From positions 1 through 31,968 of the forward strand of contig JAGNTT010000003.1 in NCBI GenBank assembly GCA_017987425.1: 31,968 bases of DNA, written 5' to 3'. The position numbers and the translations under genes were made by a program. Position 1 is the stretch's first letter, and each line of letters starts with the position of its first letter. This DNA is from Candidatus Omnitrophota bacterium (GTDB lineage: Bacteria > Omnitrophota > Gorgyraeia > Zapsychrales > Fredricksoniimonadaceae). The notes beneath the pieces are model-generated. The model did no database searches. It worked only from the letters and a program-made list of their open reading frames with translations, and had not been told where the DNA came from. Below are positions 14,380-21,944 of this stretch, piece after piece.

Positions 14380-14856
14380 ATGGCAAACCAGGTTATCTCT
14401 TTTCATTACACCTTGACAGACAATGATGGCAAACAACTGGATTCTTCACGCGGTCAGCAGCCGTTGACGTTTCTTTCCGGCGTAGGGCAGATCATTCCCG
14501 GTTTGGAAAAGATACTTCTTGATATGAAAACCGGTGATCGTAAAACGGTCACCGTTCTTCATGCTGAAGCATATGGAATATACAACCAGAGCCTGGTTTA
14601 CAAAGTACCCCGCACTCAGCTGCCTAACGGTACCGAGATTAAATTGGGGGATGTGCTTGCGACCGGCGAGGGCGCGACTTATCAGGAAGTCATGATCGTT
14701 GATTTGACCGATGAAGTTGCCGTCTTGGATGGCAATCATCCGTTGGCGGGGAAAGATCTCACATTCGATGTTGAGATCACGGCGACCCGTGCCGCTTTGC
14801 CCGAAGAAGTTTCCCACGGCCATGTGCACGGCGAGGGCGGGCACCACCATCATTAA
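14380..14856 (+). CDS. slyD: FKBP-type peptidyl-prolyl isomerase, SlyD-like
   Basis: A 158-residue cytoplasmic prolyl isomerase and chaperone. The FKBP core begins VISFHYTLTDNDGKQLDSS and contains the family blocks PLTFLSGVGQIIPGLEKILLDMKTGD and HAEAYGIYNQSLVYKVPRTQLP. The insert-in-flap domain follows (about 75-125), and the tail HGHVHGEGGHHHH is a metal-binding histidine stretch as in SlyD, where it binds Ni2+. It has a moderate ribosome site (AAAGG) and its own promoter with a palindrome at 14287-14315. Confidence 0.93.
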   Translation: MANQVISFHYTLTDNDGKQLDSSRGQQPLTFLSGVGQIIPGLEKILLDMKTGDRKTVTVLHAEAYGIYNQSLVYKVPRTQLPNGTEIKLGDVLATGEGATYQEVMIVDLTDEVAVLDGNHPLAGKDLTFDVEITATRAALPEEVSHGHVHGEGGHHHH

Positions 14857-14863
14857 TAAGTGG

Positions 14864-14922
14864 TCAGTGATCGGTGGTCAGTGATCAGAATAAAAGTTTG
14901 ATAACTGACCACTGACCGCTGA
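14864..14922. repeat. REP-like long hairpin built from GGTCAGTG units
   Basis: The left arm (14864-14882) and right arm (14904-14922) are reverse complements over 19 positions with three differences, around a 21-nt AT-rich loop. Each arm contains two direct copies of a GGTCAGTG/GATC-type unit. It fills the gap between the SlyD-like gene and the CoA-binding gene. Possible roles are mRNA 3'-end stabilisation, termination or a dispersed palindromic element. Confidence 0.65.
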
Positions 14923-14939
14923 ACCCTGAGAATTAAATT

Positions 14940-15299
14940 ATGAACGTCGCAGTCATCGGCGCGTCCGACAATCCGGAACGGTATTCGTATATGGCAGTCA
15001 AACTGCTGCAGGAGAAAGGCCACGCTGTTTTTCCGGTGCATAAACGCATCCAGCAGATCGACGGACATAAGGTTTACGCATCCATCAGTGACATCTCCGA
15101 ACCTATTGATACGGTTTCATTGTACGTTGCCGCGGACATTTCTTCGTCGTTAAGTCAGGGCATACTCAATAAAAGTCCGCGCCGCATTATTTTTAATCCC
15201 GGCGCTGAAAATGAGGATCTTAGCCGACAGGCCAAGGACAATGGAATTGTACCGGTGAATGCTTGTACGCTTGTGATGTTAAAGACGGGGCAGTTTTAA
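14940..15299 (+). CDS. CoA-binding domain protein (YccU-like)
   Basis: 119 residues forming one Rossmann-like CoA_binding_2 domain: MNVAVIGASDNPERYSYMAVKLLQEKGHAVFPV at the start and FNPGAENEDLSRQAKDNGIVPVNACTLVML at the end are the two conserved blocks of the YccU/YneT group. The usual length is 120-140 residues. These stand-alone proteins bind CoA or acyl-CoA, and their role is not well defined. The ribosome site is weak. The next gene starts 13 bp later and is probably cotranscribed. Confidence 0.9.
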   Translation: MNVAVIGASDNPERYSYMAVKLLQEKGHAVFPVHKRIQQIDGHKVYASISDISEPIDTVSLYVAADISSSLSQGILNKSPRRIIFNPGAENEDLSRQAKDNGIVPVNACTLVMLKTGQF

Positions 15300-15312
15300 A
15301 CAGGAGGGGAAT

Positions 15313-15585
15313 ATGGACGAAAATACTCAGGCCCAGCTGGATAAACAACAGCAGTTTTTTGAACGCGCCCGCAAAGGCGTTCTGCAGCATTTAAACGACC
15401 AGGGCTGCAAACTCAATATGTCCGAACTCCATGAGTACAGTCTTAAGAAATATTTGATCCAGCACCAGCGGTTTTCACAGATGATGGAGTCGTTCGTCGC
15501 CGAGTCGCTTGTCGAATTTGATTGGGGTACACAGGACGTGACCCTAACCGAAGCCGGACGCAAATTCCTTGATAAGGCTGTCTGA
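15313..15585 (+). CDS. Small helical protein, possible winged-helix fold
   Basis: 90 residues, mostly helical, with no signal peptide. The arrangement of three helices followed by LVEFDWGTQDVTLTEAGRKFL, where a beta hairpin precedes a short helix, resembles the wing and last helix of winged-helix regulators. That is a structural guess from pattern only. A strong ribosome site AGGAGGGGA sits just before the ATG. It is 13 bp downstream of the CoA-binding gene. Confidence 0.7.
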   Translation: MDENTQAQLDKQQQFFERARKGVLQHLNDQGCKLNMSELHEYSLKKYLIQHQRFSQMMESFVAESLVEFDWGTQDVTLTEAGRKFLDKAV

Positions 15586-15594
15586 TTTCTTAGG

Positions 15595-15608
15595 ATTGTC
15601 GAGACAAT
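15595..15608. promoter_or_regulatory. Perfect 14-bp palindrome, candidate operator
   Basis: ATTGTC (15595-15600), centre GA, GACAAT (15603-15608). It lies in the 58-bp gap before the TMTC-like gene at 15644. No good promoter boxes are seen around it, so the regulatory reading is tentative. Confidence 0.3.
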
Positions 15609-15643
15609 AGATATCCGAGTGCATCAAAAGAATTCCGTTGAGC

Positions 15644-17305
15644 ATGGTCAATCCCCTCAAAATAAGTTTTAAAGTTGTCTTTCTTGCCATATTTTTTCTC
15701 AATCTGCTGGTCTATCATAACGCGTTCCACCCAGGCTTACGATATGACTGCCCGGAAATTTATAAACCCGCAGAACTTCCAACCTTTAAGGATCGCGTCA
15801 AGTTCGCCTTTCTTGCCAATGGAAAAGGTGATCCCGTCAGTACCAAATTCTCCTGGTTTCGGCCTGTTCCGTTTTTGATTTCCTGGGAATTCTTTCGGGC
15901 GGTTGACCGACAGCCAGAGAAGGTCAATCTTTTCAATGTTTTAATTCTATCGGTCTTCGGTTTTATATTGTTCCGGTTTCTGCTGTTTTTATTTAATCTC
16001 CCCGTCCTCGCGTTGGTTTCTGCCCTGTTGTTTTGTCTTCATCCTGTCAATGTGATATGGGTCAATTATCCTCCCGGCGGTGTGCACGGGTTTTTCGTAT
16101 TCGGCCTTATGATCGCCGCAATGTATGCTTTTTTTCTCTATGCCCGCGACGACCGCTCCATCGGCATGTATTTCTTCAGTCTGTTTTTGTTCTCTTTGGC
16201 CCTCTTGTCCCATGAGATTGCCATATTCCTTCCCCTGAGCATGGCGTTGACCATTCATTGCCTGTTGATGAAAGACCGACGGCGGGCGTATTTCTCATTG
16301 GTGGGGTTTGTTGTTCTGGCCGCGGCGTACCTTTGGGTGCGGTCATCCGTCTTGCCGAAGAGAGATTCAGCCATGCAAAAGATGGCCGAAGCGGGCGTAG
16401 ATTGGCTGACTTATGGGGGAAGTCTGGTTAAAGTTTTTATCATTTATTTGGGTAAGCTGGTTTCACTGCAGGGGATTGTCATTAACTGGTGTGAACCTTT
16501 TCTCAAAACGAATGTATGGCCATGGCTTTTTCTCGGGGGCGTGCTCTTATGTGTTTTTATTTCATTAATTGTTTCGCGCCGCCAGGGAATAGTAACCTGG
16601 GCATTGGGATTGCTGTTTGTCGGTTTTATTCCGGTATGCGCCGGCGGCATGCTTGTGCCTAAAGAAGGATTGATTTATGAATCGCACTGGCTGCTTTTTA
16701 CATCTATTGGTTTTTTTGTTCTATTCGGCTTGATGATTGATCGTTTATATAGCCATTGGCGGCGTCTGGCTGTCGGGGTTATGATTTGTCTTGTGATGTT
16801 CTGGGTTAATGTGGCGTGGCAATATAACAGGCTTTATTCTGATGAGCTCAGATATGCCCTGTATTATCGGGATAATGCTCCCGGGTTTAGGGTGGCGCAT
16901 ATCTTTGTTTTTCAGGCTTACTATAATATCGGAAAACTCCGTGAGGCCAGGGAGGCGCTTACGGGAGCGTTTAGGGGTGATAAAAAAGATCGCGCCGTTT
17001 ATGTGTATGCGGCTTTTGTCGATACGGCCATGGGGGAGTATGCGCGGGCAGAAGACAGTTTGCTTAAATCTATAAGCCTTGACCCCCATAACCCTCCAGC
17101 CAAGACGCTTCTTGGGTTTATTTATGGAAATCGGGGTGATTATGCGAAAGCCCAGAAGTTGTATGATGATGTTGCAAAGATTGATCCGTTGTGTGAGGAA
17201 GGGGGCCGGTTTGCTTATTCTTTCGCAGATCTCGGGCAGGAGGAAAATGCCGTCCTTATGGATGAGAGTTGTCGAAAAATCCGCGAATCACACAAAGCCT
17301 TGTAG
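15644..17305 (+). CDS. Polytopic membrane protein with C-terminal TPRs (TMTC-like)
   Basis: About 554 residues. The first 410 or so are a membrane domain with roughly ten hydrophobic segments. It has a long extracytoplasmic loop after the first segment (YHNAFHPGLRYDCPEIYK...) and the block LLFCLHPVNVIWVNY, close to the LxxxHPVxxExV motif of TMTC-type and other GT-C proteins. The last 130 residues are TPR repeats (VFQAYYNIGKLREAREAL, AAFVDTAMGEYARAEDSL, LLGFIYGNRGDYAKAQKLY). This architecture suggests a polyprenyl-phosphate-dependent glycosyltransferase, as inference. The ATG at 15644 is preferred to the TTG two codons upstream. Its 3' end overlaps the minus-strand alkD by 18 bp. Confidence 0.85.
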   Translation: MVNPLKISFKVVFLAIFFLNLLVYHNAFHPGLRYDCPEIYKPAELPTFKDRVKFAFLANGKGDPVSTKFSWFRPVPFLISWEFFRAVDRQPEKVNLFNVLILSVFGFILFRFLLFLFNLPVLALVSALLFCLHPVNVIWVNYPPGGVHGFFVFGLMIAAMYAFFLYARDDRSIGMYFFSLFLFSLALLSHEIAIFLPLSMALTIHCLLMKDRRRAYFSLVGFVVLAAAYLWVRSSVLPKRDSAMQKMAEAGVDWLTYGGSLVKVFIIYLGKLVSLQGIVINWCEPFLKTNVWPWLFLGGVLLCVFISLIVSRRQGIVTWALGLLFVGFIPVCAGGMLVPKEGLIYESHWLLFTSIGFFVLFGLMIDRLYSHWRRLAVGVMICLVMFWVNVAWQYNRLYSDELRYALYYRDNAPGFRVAHIFVFQAYYNIGKLREAREALTGAFRGDKKDRAVYVYAAFVDTAMGEYARAEDSLLKSISLDPHNPPAKTLLGFIYGNRGDYAKAQKLYDDVAKIDPLCEEGGRFAYSFADLGQEENAVLMDESCRKIRESHKAL

Positions 17306-18019
17306 GTACATTGCCCGGCGTGCCTGAGGAAAACGTTCAATCGCATAGCGCAGCATAGTGCGCGGCATCTTCTTGTAGTGTTTGATGAGAAATTTTTCCT
17401 CTGCCTTTATGTCCCGGTTACCCGCCTCTCGCAACATCCAACCCACAGCTTTATGAATGAGATCATGTTCATCTTTTAAAAGAATGGCGGCAATCTTAAA
17501 TGTCTCCTCAAAATCTCCGTCGATGATAAATGCGTATGTCGCGATGACCGCTATGCGCCGTTCCCAGACTGAAGAAGAGCTGGCAAGTTTTATTAAAAGC
17601 GATTTGTTTTTGCCTTTAAGAAAGCCTCCCACAATTTGTCTAGCGGAGCTGTCGACCAAATCCCAGTTGTTGACGTAGCGGCAGTGATTGAGATAAGCGG
17701 TAAATATTTCCTTGCGGCCAGTCTCTTCTGACTTGTGAAATTGTTCGACCAGAATGAAAATCGCCAACAGCCGCTCTTCGTGGATGGGAGACTTAAGGAG
17801 TATGAGTGTTTCTTCCATCGGCAATTGCCGGAATTTACGTGCCACTGAACGTGTCAGGGGAACGGTAACCCCGATAAAAATATCGCCTTCTCCGTACTGG
17901 CCTGGTGCGGTCTTAAAAAAACCGGAAAGTATTTTGACCTTCGACGGATCGGCCAGGGCCTGAAGCTGTTTTTGGACTTCGAAGGCTTTGAGTTTTGGCG
18001 TTGATGAGTGAACAGGCAT
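17288..18019 (-). CDS. alkD: DNA alkylation repair protein, AlkD family
   Basis: A 243-residue HEAT-like-repeat DNA glycosylase that removes N3- and N7-alkylpurines without base flipping. Family blocks are seen in order: FIGVTVPLTRSVARKF, NNWDLVDSSA (Trp and Asp of the active site), SSSVWERRIAVIATY (conserved Arg), DLIHKAVGWMLREAGNRD and MPRTMLRYAIERFP. Length is normal. There is no ribosome site before the ATG. Instead an extended -10 (18034-18026) ends 6 nt before it, which predicts a leaderless transcript. It lies between two surface-glycan-type genes transcribed the other way, with a convergent 18-bp overlap at its 3' end. Confidence 0.95.
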   Translation of the reverse strand: MPVHSSTPKLKAFEVQKQLQALADPSKVKILSGFFKTAPGQYGEGDIFIGVTVPLTRSVARKFRQLPMEETLILLKSPIHEERLLAIFILVEQFHKSEETGRKEIFTAYLNHCRYVNNWDLVDSSARQIVGGFLKGKNKSLLIKLASSSSVWERRIAVIATYAFIIDGDFEETFKIAAILLKDEHDLIHKAVGWMLREAGNRDIKAEEKFLIKHYKKMPRTMLRYAIERFPQARRAMYLQGFV

Positions 18020-18025
18020 GGTCGG

Positions 18026-18034
18026 ATTATATCA
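18026..18034 (-). promoter_or_regulatory. Extended -10 promoter of alkD (leaderless)
   Basis: Read on the minus strand, TGATATAAT occupies 18034 down to 18026, followed by CCGACC and the alkD ATG. The usual start point 7 nt after the -10 is the A of the start codon. The -35 region is poor. Confidence 0.55.
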
Positions 18035-18095
18035 ATAAATGGATATATTAATCGGTCTTTTTTCTTCGGGAAAAAGGCTTTTTTTTGAAGTGCTT

Positions 18096-18104
18096 TGATA
18101 TAAT
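18096..18104 (+). promoter_or_regulatory. Extended -10 promoter of the GT-C-like gene
   Basis: TGATATAAT at 18096-18104, the same nonamer as the divergent alkD promoter. Transcription would start near 18111, leaving an 18-nt leader that holds the ribosome site AAGGGG (18119-18124). No convincing -35 box. Confidence 0.55.
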
Positions 18105-18128
18105 AGCGACATTTACCAAGGGGATATA

Positions 18129-19337
18129 ATGTCAATCGTGAAAAACAATACTCAATATTTATGGCGTGCCGTATTTATACTGATCGCGCTCTGGTATGTG
18201 ACTGCATGCGGTGTTCATTATTTTAGCCAAAGACCTTTGTGGAATGATGAACTGGCCGTCTTTGACAGCATCCAGGATTTTTATCCTTCAGATTTCTTTA
18301 CCAGGGAGCTTGAGACTTTTCAGGTCTTTCCGCGTTTATATCTTTTTTACATTCAGTCTTTCGCCAAGTTGTTCGACAATTCTGTTTTGAGCCTGCGCTT
18401 TTTTTCACTTGTCTGCATGATGGCGGCTTTTGCGGTATGGGTTCGGGTGGCGCGCCGCGAGCTGAAAAATCCCCTTGAATTCCTGGCATTCGTTCTGTGC
18501 TGGGCCGCTTCGGCACCGTTGATTTATTATTCAGCCGAGCTCAAACAGTACTCGATGGATGTTCTGGTCTCGGGCATCTTTATGTCATTCTTATACACGC
18601 AGGAAAAGCTCCGTAGTTCAGTCGGAGATCGGCGGTATATGATGATGCTGGTTTTTTTGCCTGTTCTGGTGATGTTTTCCTATCCGGCCTATTTTTTTCT
18701 GGCCTTTCCTTTATGGAATCTGGCTGCGGCGGTCAAGACCGATCGTTCTCAGCTTAAATTTATTCTGGCCTATTTCTGTTCACTTGTCGTATTTGTTACA
18801 TGCTCGTATCTGTTCGATATACGTTTAAGACCTGTGGATATAGTCTCCTTCGGATTTAATGATTATTTTATTTCTACGGACTCTGTTAAGGGCTTTTTTC
18901 AAACTTTCGGAGAGTTTGTTAATAATATCTTTTCCAGATGGTTTGTGGAATTGCCTAAAGTTTACAGGAAGCTGGCCCGATTCTTTATGCTATTTGGGCT
19001 TGTGACTTTGTTTGCGGCGTTCTTTAAAGATATCGGTAAAGGCGGTTGGAAATTCGTCTCGGTTTCCACTGTCGCCTTGGTTGTGTTCGCCGAGCTTGTA
19101 TGTGTCGGTATGCTACGTAAGTATCCTGTCGGTGTTCCGCGTACTGTGCTTTTTTTCTGCCCGATGCTTTTAATCCTCACCTTGCAGGGGATTTCTTCTC
19201 TTAAAACGTTAAATCGGTATGTGTACTTTTTGATACTTGGAGCTTTCTTGATTTATCTGTCTGTTGTTGCCGTGGGTCTATTCGGTGCAATTCTGGCGGG
19301 TCCTATTGATGCGATACCAACCATATGGGATTACTAA
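18129..19337 (+). CDS. Polytopic GT-C-like glycosyltransferase
   Basis: 402 residues with about nine to ten hydrophobic segments. The first periplasmic loop has HYFSQRPLWNDELAVFDSI, matching the WxDE-type acidic motif of GT39/ArnT-like GT-C enzymes, which use polyprenyl-phosphate sugars on the outer face of the inner membrane. Substrate unknown. The ATG at 18129 has a ribosome site AAGGGGA 5 bp away. The 3' end overlaps the PIG-L gene by 13 bp, so translation of the two is probably coupled. Confidence 0.8.
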   Translation: MSIVKNNTQYLWRAVFILIALWYVTACGVHYFSQRPLWNDELAVFDSIQDFYPSDFFTRELETFQVFPRLYLFYIQSFAKLFDNSVLSLRFFSLVCMMAAFAVWVRVARRELKNPLEFLAFVLCWAASAPLIYYSAELKQYSMDVLVSGIFMSFLYTQEKLRSSVGDRRYMMMLVFLPVLVMFSYPAYFFLAFPLWNLAAAVKTDRSQLKFILAYFCSLVVFVTCSYLFDIRLRPVDIVSFGFNDYFISTDSVKGFFQTFGEFVNNIFSRWFVELPKVYRKLARFFMLFGLVTLFAAFFKDIGKGGWKFVSVSTVALVVFAELVCVGMLRKYPVGVPRTVLFFCPMLLILTLQGISSLKTLNRYVYFLILGAFLIYLSVVAVGLFGAILAGPIDAIPTIWDY

Positions 19338-20710
19338 ATAAAATTTTTATTATCGTTTTTACCGCAGTCTTATTTTGTTCAAGTGCGGGAGCGGATAGCG
19401 ATCTGCGGCAGTTGACGTTTTCTTCATCTGACCGCATTCTTGTCATTGCTCCGCATCCTGATGATGAGGCCATCGGTGCTGCCGGCGTCATTCAGGAAGC
19501 TGTCCGTCTGAATATTCCTGTCCGTATACTCTATCTGACCAACGGGGACAGTAACTCATTATCATTTATATATTATAAAAAACGTCCGGTGATCACATCC
19601 GCGCAGGCTCTTGAGATGGGGAAACTCCGCCAGAATGAAGCGGTTGAAGCGATGAAATTCTTGGGCCTTGAGGAAAAGGATTTGATTTTTTTAGGATATC
19701 CGGATTACGGTATCTTAAACCTGTTCAAGAAATATTGGAAAGCGCGTAAACCCTACCGCAGCATATTGACCCGAGTGACTGAGGTTCCGTATCCGCTTAG
19801 TCTCACGCCCGGCGCGGCTTATGAGCCGCAAAGTATTCTCGACGATTATATAAAAGTCCTGAGGGATTTTAAACCAACCAAGATATTCGTCACTCATCCG
19901 GCGGATGTGAACCGTGACCATCAGGCGGCACATCTTTTTCTTAAGGTCTCTTTGTGGAAATTGGAAGGAGAGATTGATCCGGATGTTTACAATTTCTTCA
20001 TTCATGCCACTGGCTGGCCGCGGCCGCTCGGGCTCAAGTCCCATCTCCGTCTTGATCCGTCGGGCAAACTGGATTTTCAGGGAAATGAATGGTTTAATTT
20101 CGAATTAAGCCCCCAGCAGCTGGACCGAAAAAAAGACGTCATCCGTTATTACCGCACACAGATCCCGTATAAGCCCAAGTATCTTTATACCTTTGTCCGG
20201 GCGAATGAAGTTTTTTCACAGATTACGGAACTTGAATTGCATTCTGAAAATTTAAATGCGGAGTCCTGGGCCGCGAACGAGAAAGAACAGAAGACGTGTC
20301 TGCAGGGCGGCTGCCTGAGCGACCGCCATGCCACGGTCTTGAGATCAGTTGTTTATACTCTGAATCCCGAATATTTGAATTTAAAAATAAGGCTTAATCA
20401 GTGGCCCCGTCGGGGATTTTCGGTTGATCTCTATATGTTTGGATTCAACAAGGGAACGTCATTTGAGGAGATGCCGAAGCTTCATGTGCAGTTTAACGGG
20501 GACATGAATGCGGCGGTATGGGATGGGGCGTCCTACTTGCGCGGAACGGGTACGCGGATTTCCCGTCAAGGGAATGATGTTTTTGTTTCGATTCCGTTGG
20601 AATTGATTCAGAGGCCGCAAAAGATCCTGGGTTCCGTCGTCGTTCGGATGGATCATCTTCCTTTGGAGAATTCAGCCTGGACGGTTATGGGATTAAACTA
20701 TGATTTATAA
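19325..20710 (+). CDS. Exported PIG-L family deacetylase with C-terminal beta domain
   Basis: 461 residues. A signal peptide (hydrophobic 7-18, likely cleavage after AGA at 21-23) predicts export. The PIG-L/LmbE zinc motif PHPDDE is at 43-48, and the third metal-site motif appears as HPADVNRDHQAAH. Family enzymes remove N-acetyl or other acyl groups from amino sugars. The catalytic domain covers about 35-310. The last 150 residues are beta-rich and have no recognised domain; they may bind glycan. It overlaps the genes on both sides (13 bp and 11 bp) and has no clear ribosome site, which points to translational coupling in a three-gene unit. Confidence 0.92.
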   Translation: MGLLNKIFIIVFTAVLFCSSAGADSDLRQLTFSSSDRILVIAPHPDDEAIGAAGVIQEAVRLNIPVRILYLTNGDSNSLSFIYYKKRPVITSAQALEMGKLRQNEAVEAMKFLGLEEKDLIFLGYPDYGILNLFKKYWKARKPYRSILTRVTEVPYPLSLTPGAAYEPQSILDDYIKVLRDFKPTKIFVTHPADVNRDHQAAHLFLKVSLWKLEGEIDPDVYNFFIHATGWPRPLGLKSHLRLDPSGKLDFQGNEWFNFELSPQQLDRKKDVIRYYRTQIPYKPKYLYTFVRANEVFSQITELELHSENLNAESWAANEKEQKTCLQGGCLSDRHATVLRSVVYTLNPEYLNLKIRLNQWPRRGFSVDLYMFGFNKGTSFEEMPKLHVQFNGDMNAAVWDGASYLRGTGTRISRQGNDVFVSIPLELIQRPQKILGSVVVRMDHLPLENSAWTVMGLNYDL

Positions 20711-21353
20711 GGACAATGAGATTTTGATCAGGCCGTATGAGGTCAAAGACCGTGCCGCCATACGCAGTATCAATTATGAAACTTCATTTCTGCATAAACC
20801 GCATTTGTTTTTTGACGATCCCGAAATTGTCGCCGATGCTCTGACCGGATATTATACGGACCATGAACCCGGTTCCTGTTTTGTGGCGCAAGCGGGCGGC
20901 GAGGTGATCGGCTATATCATCGGGACGTTGGATATCAGTCGTATGCGACGTGAAGCCCCATTCAAAATATTCGTGCCGTTATTGTTCAAGGCGATCGCGC
21001 GCGGAACTTTTTTGAATAAAAAAACATACCGGTTTCTTGTGAATGTATTGAGAAGTCATTTTAAAGGCGAATTTGTTGTGCCCGATTTTGCCGGTCAGTA
21101 TCCGTCGACATTTCATATTAATGTGCGTGACGGCTTTCGTGGACAGAAGGTGGGGAATCGCCTTATTCTTACTGTAATCAGGCTCCTCCAGAGTAATCAT
21201 GTGCGCGGTGTGCAATTCAGTACGATGTCCGGCGAGCCAACGGAATTCTTTCAAGGTTTGGGATTTCATATCATTTATCAATCCCGGCGGAGTTTTTTGA
21301 AATATGCACTCGGTTTTGAAACGCCGTTTTATCTTTTTGGTATGGCAACATGA
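20700..21353 (+). CDS. GNAT family N-acyltransferase
   Basis: 217 residues with a GNAT fold: N-terminal ILIRPYEVKDRAAIRSI, the central strand FVAQAGGEVIGYIIGTLD and the acyl-CoA loop VRDGFRGQKVGNRLI (the Q/RxxGxG/N-type motif) at about 142-156. There is an insertion of roughly 50 residues between strand 4 and the CoA loop, rich in basic and aromatic residues. It is predicted to be cytoplasmic, using acetyl- or acyl-CoA. It overlaps the PIG-L gene by 11 bp. The substrate is unknown; the neighbours suggest an amino sugar of a surface glycan. Confidence 0.85.
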   Translation: MIYKDNEILIRPYEVKDRAAIRSINYETSFLHKPHLFFDDPEIVADALTGYYTDHEPGSCFVAQAGGEVIGYIIGTLDISRMRREAPFKIFVPLLFKAIARGTFLNKKTYRFLVNVLRSHFKGEFVVPDFAGQYPSTFHINVRDGFRGQKVGNRLILTVIRLLQSNHVRGVQFSTMSGEPTEFFQGLGFHIIYQSRRSFLKYALGFETPFYLFGMAT

Positions 21354-21373
21354 AAGAGGCGCTGACGGCTTTC

Positions 21374-21402
21374 TTGACAAGTTTTGGAACGTCCGGTATA
21401 TT
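21374..21402 (+). promoter_or_regulatory. Strong sigma70 promoter
   Basis: TTGACA (perfect) at 21374-21379 and TATATT (five of six) at 21397-21402, spacer 17 bp. Predicted start near 21409, giving a leader of about 144 nt before the ATG at 21553. No other recognisable structure in 21409-21540. Confidence 0.7.
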
Positions 21403-21552
21403 AGTGCATTCGTTCCAGCCAAGATTTTCTGGCGGCATTGAAGCCTCGATGAGTTTGGGCATGGATGTCCCGAAGCAAAATAAATTTTTAGCGCATGCAG
21501 CTTGTTTCAGTTGTTTAGAAAATCTTTTTTCATCTACCAAGAGGGGGAAAAC

Positions 21553-21780
21553 ATGAAACCCGATACCCGCAAAATCAGTATTGCCAAGAAACCCGCCGCA
21601 CGTAAAAAAGTTGTTGATGCTCACGAAGAACTTGATTCCCAGCTAACGGTCAAAGAAGAAGAATTCCGTCAGAAGGTCGCCTGCAAAGCGTATGAACTTT
21701 TCGCCGCGCGCGGTTATCTGCATGGATACGACGTTCAGGACTGGCAGGAAGCTGAGCGACTGATCAGAAAAAGTAAATAA
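21553..21780 (+). CDS. DUF2934 domain protein
   Basis: 75 residues. A basic N-terminal tail (KISIAKKPAARKKVV) precedes a short helical domain FRQKVACKAYELFAARGYLHGYDVQDWQEAERLI that fits DUF2934, with the AYxLxxxRGxxxGxDxxxWxxAE pattern. The function is unknown; the tail could contact nucleic acid. The frame extends to 21502, but GAGGGGG (21541-21547) just before the ATG at 21553 fixes the start. A strong promoter with a 144-nt leader precedes the gene and a strong terminator follows, so it is probably a highly expressed single-gene transcript. Confidence 0.85.
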   Translation: MKPDTRKISIAKKPAARKKVVDAHEELDSQLTVKEEEFRQKVACKAYELFAARGYLHGYDVQDWQEAERLIRKSK

Positions 21781-21803
21781 TTTAAACGATTTGGCGTATT
21801 TAG

Positions 21804-21853
21804 AAAGGGGTAAAAACAAGGAGTCGCCTTGATTTTACCTCTTTATTTTTTTT
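21804..21853 (+). terminator. Strong intrinsic terminator
   Basis: The arms 21804-21821 and 21827-21844 pair over 18 positions with two mismatches around the 5-nt loop AGTCG. A run of eight T residues follows at 21846-21853. It ends the DUF2934 transcript. Confidence 0.9.
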
Positions 21854-21895
21854 GGCCGTATTTGGGCTTGCTTTTAGCCCGGGTTCCCGTTAAGA

Positions 21896-21901
21896 TATAA
21901 T
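21896..21901 (+). promoter_or_regulatory. Possible -10 box of the exported-protein gene
   Basis: Perfect TATAAT 44 bp before the ATG at 21945, predicted start near 21908. The -35 region (TTTAGC) is weak and overlaps a small hairpin GGGCT/AGCCC (21864-21868 and 21876-21880). Confidence 0.35.
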
Positions 21902-21944
21902 CTTAAATTTACACATCTCAATATTATTCAATGGGTTATGCCAT

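Noticed and set aside
21350..21556. 68-codon frame overlapping the GNAT stop by ATGA
   Set aside because: It contains the near-perfect promoter at 21374-21402, its composition is not protein-like, and it runs into the ribosome site of the DUF2934 gene.
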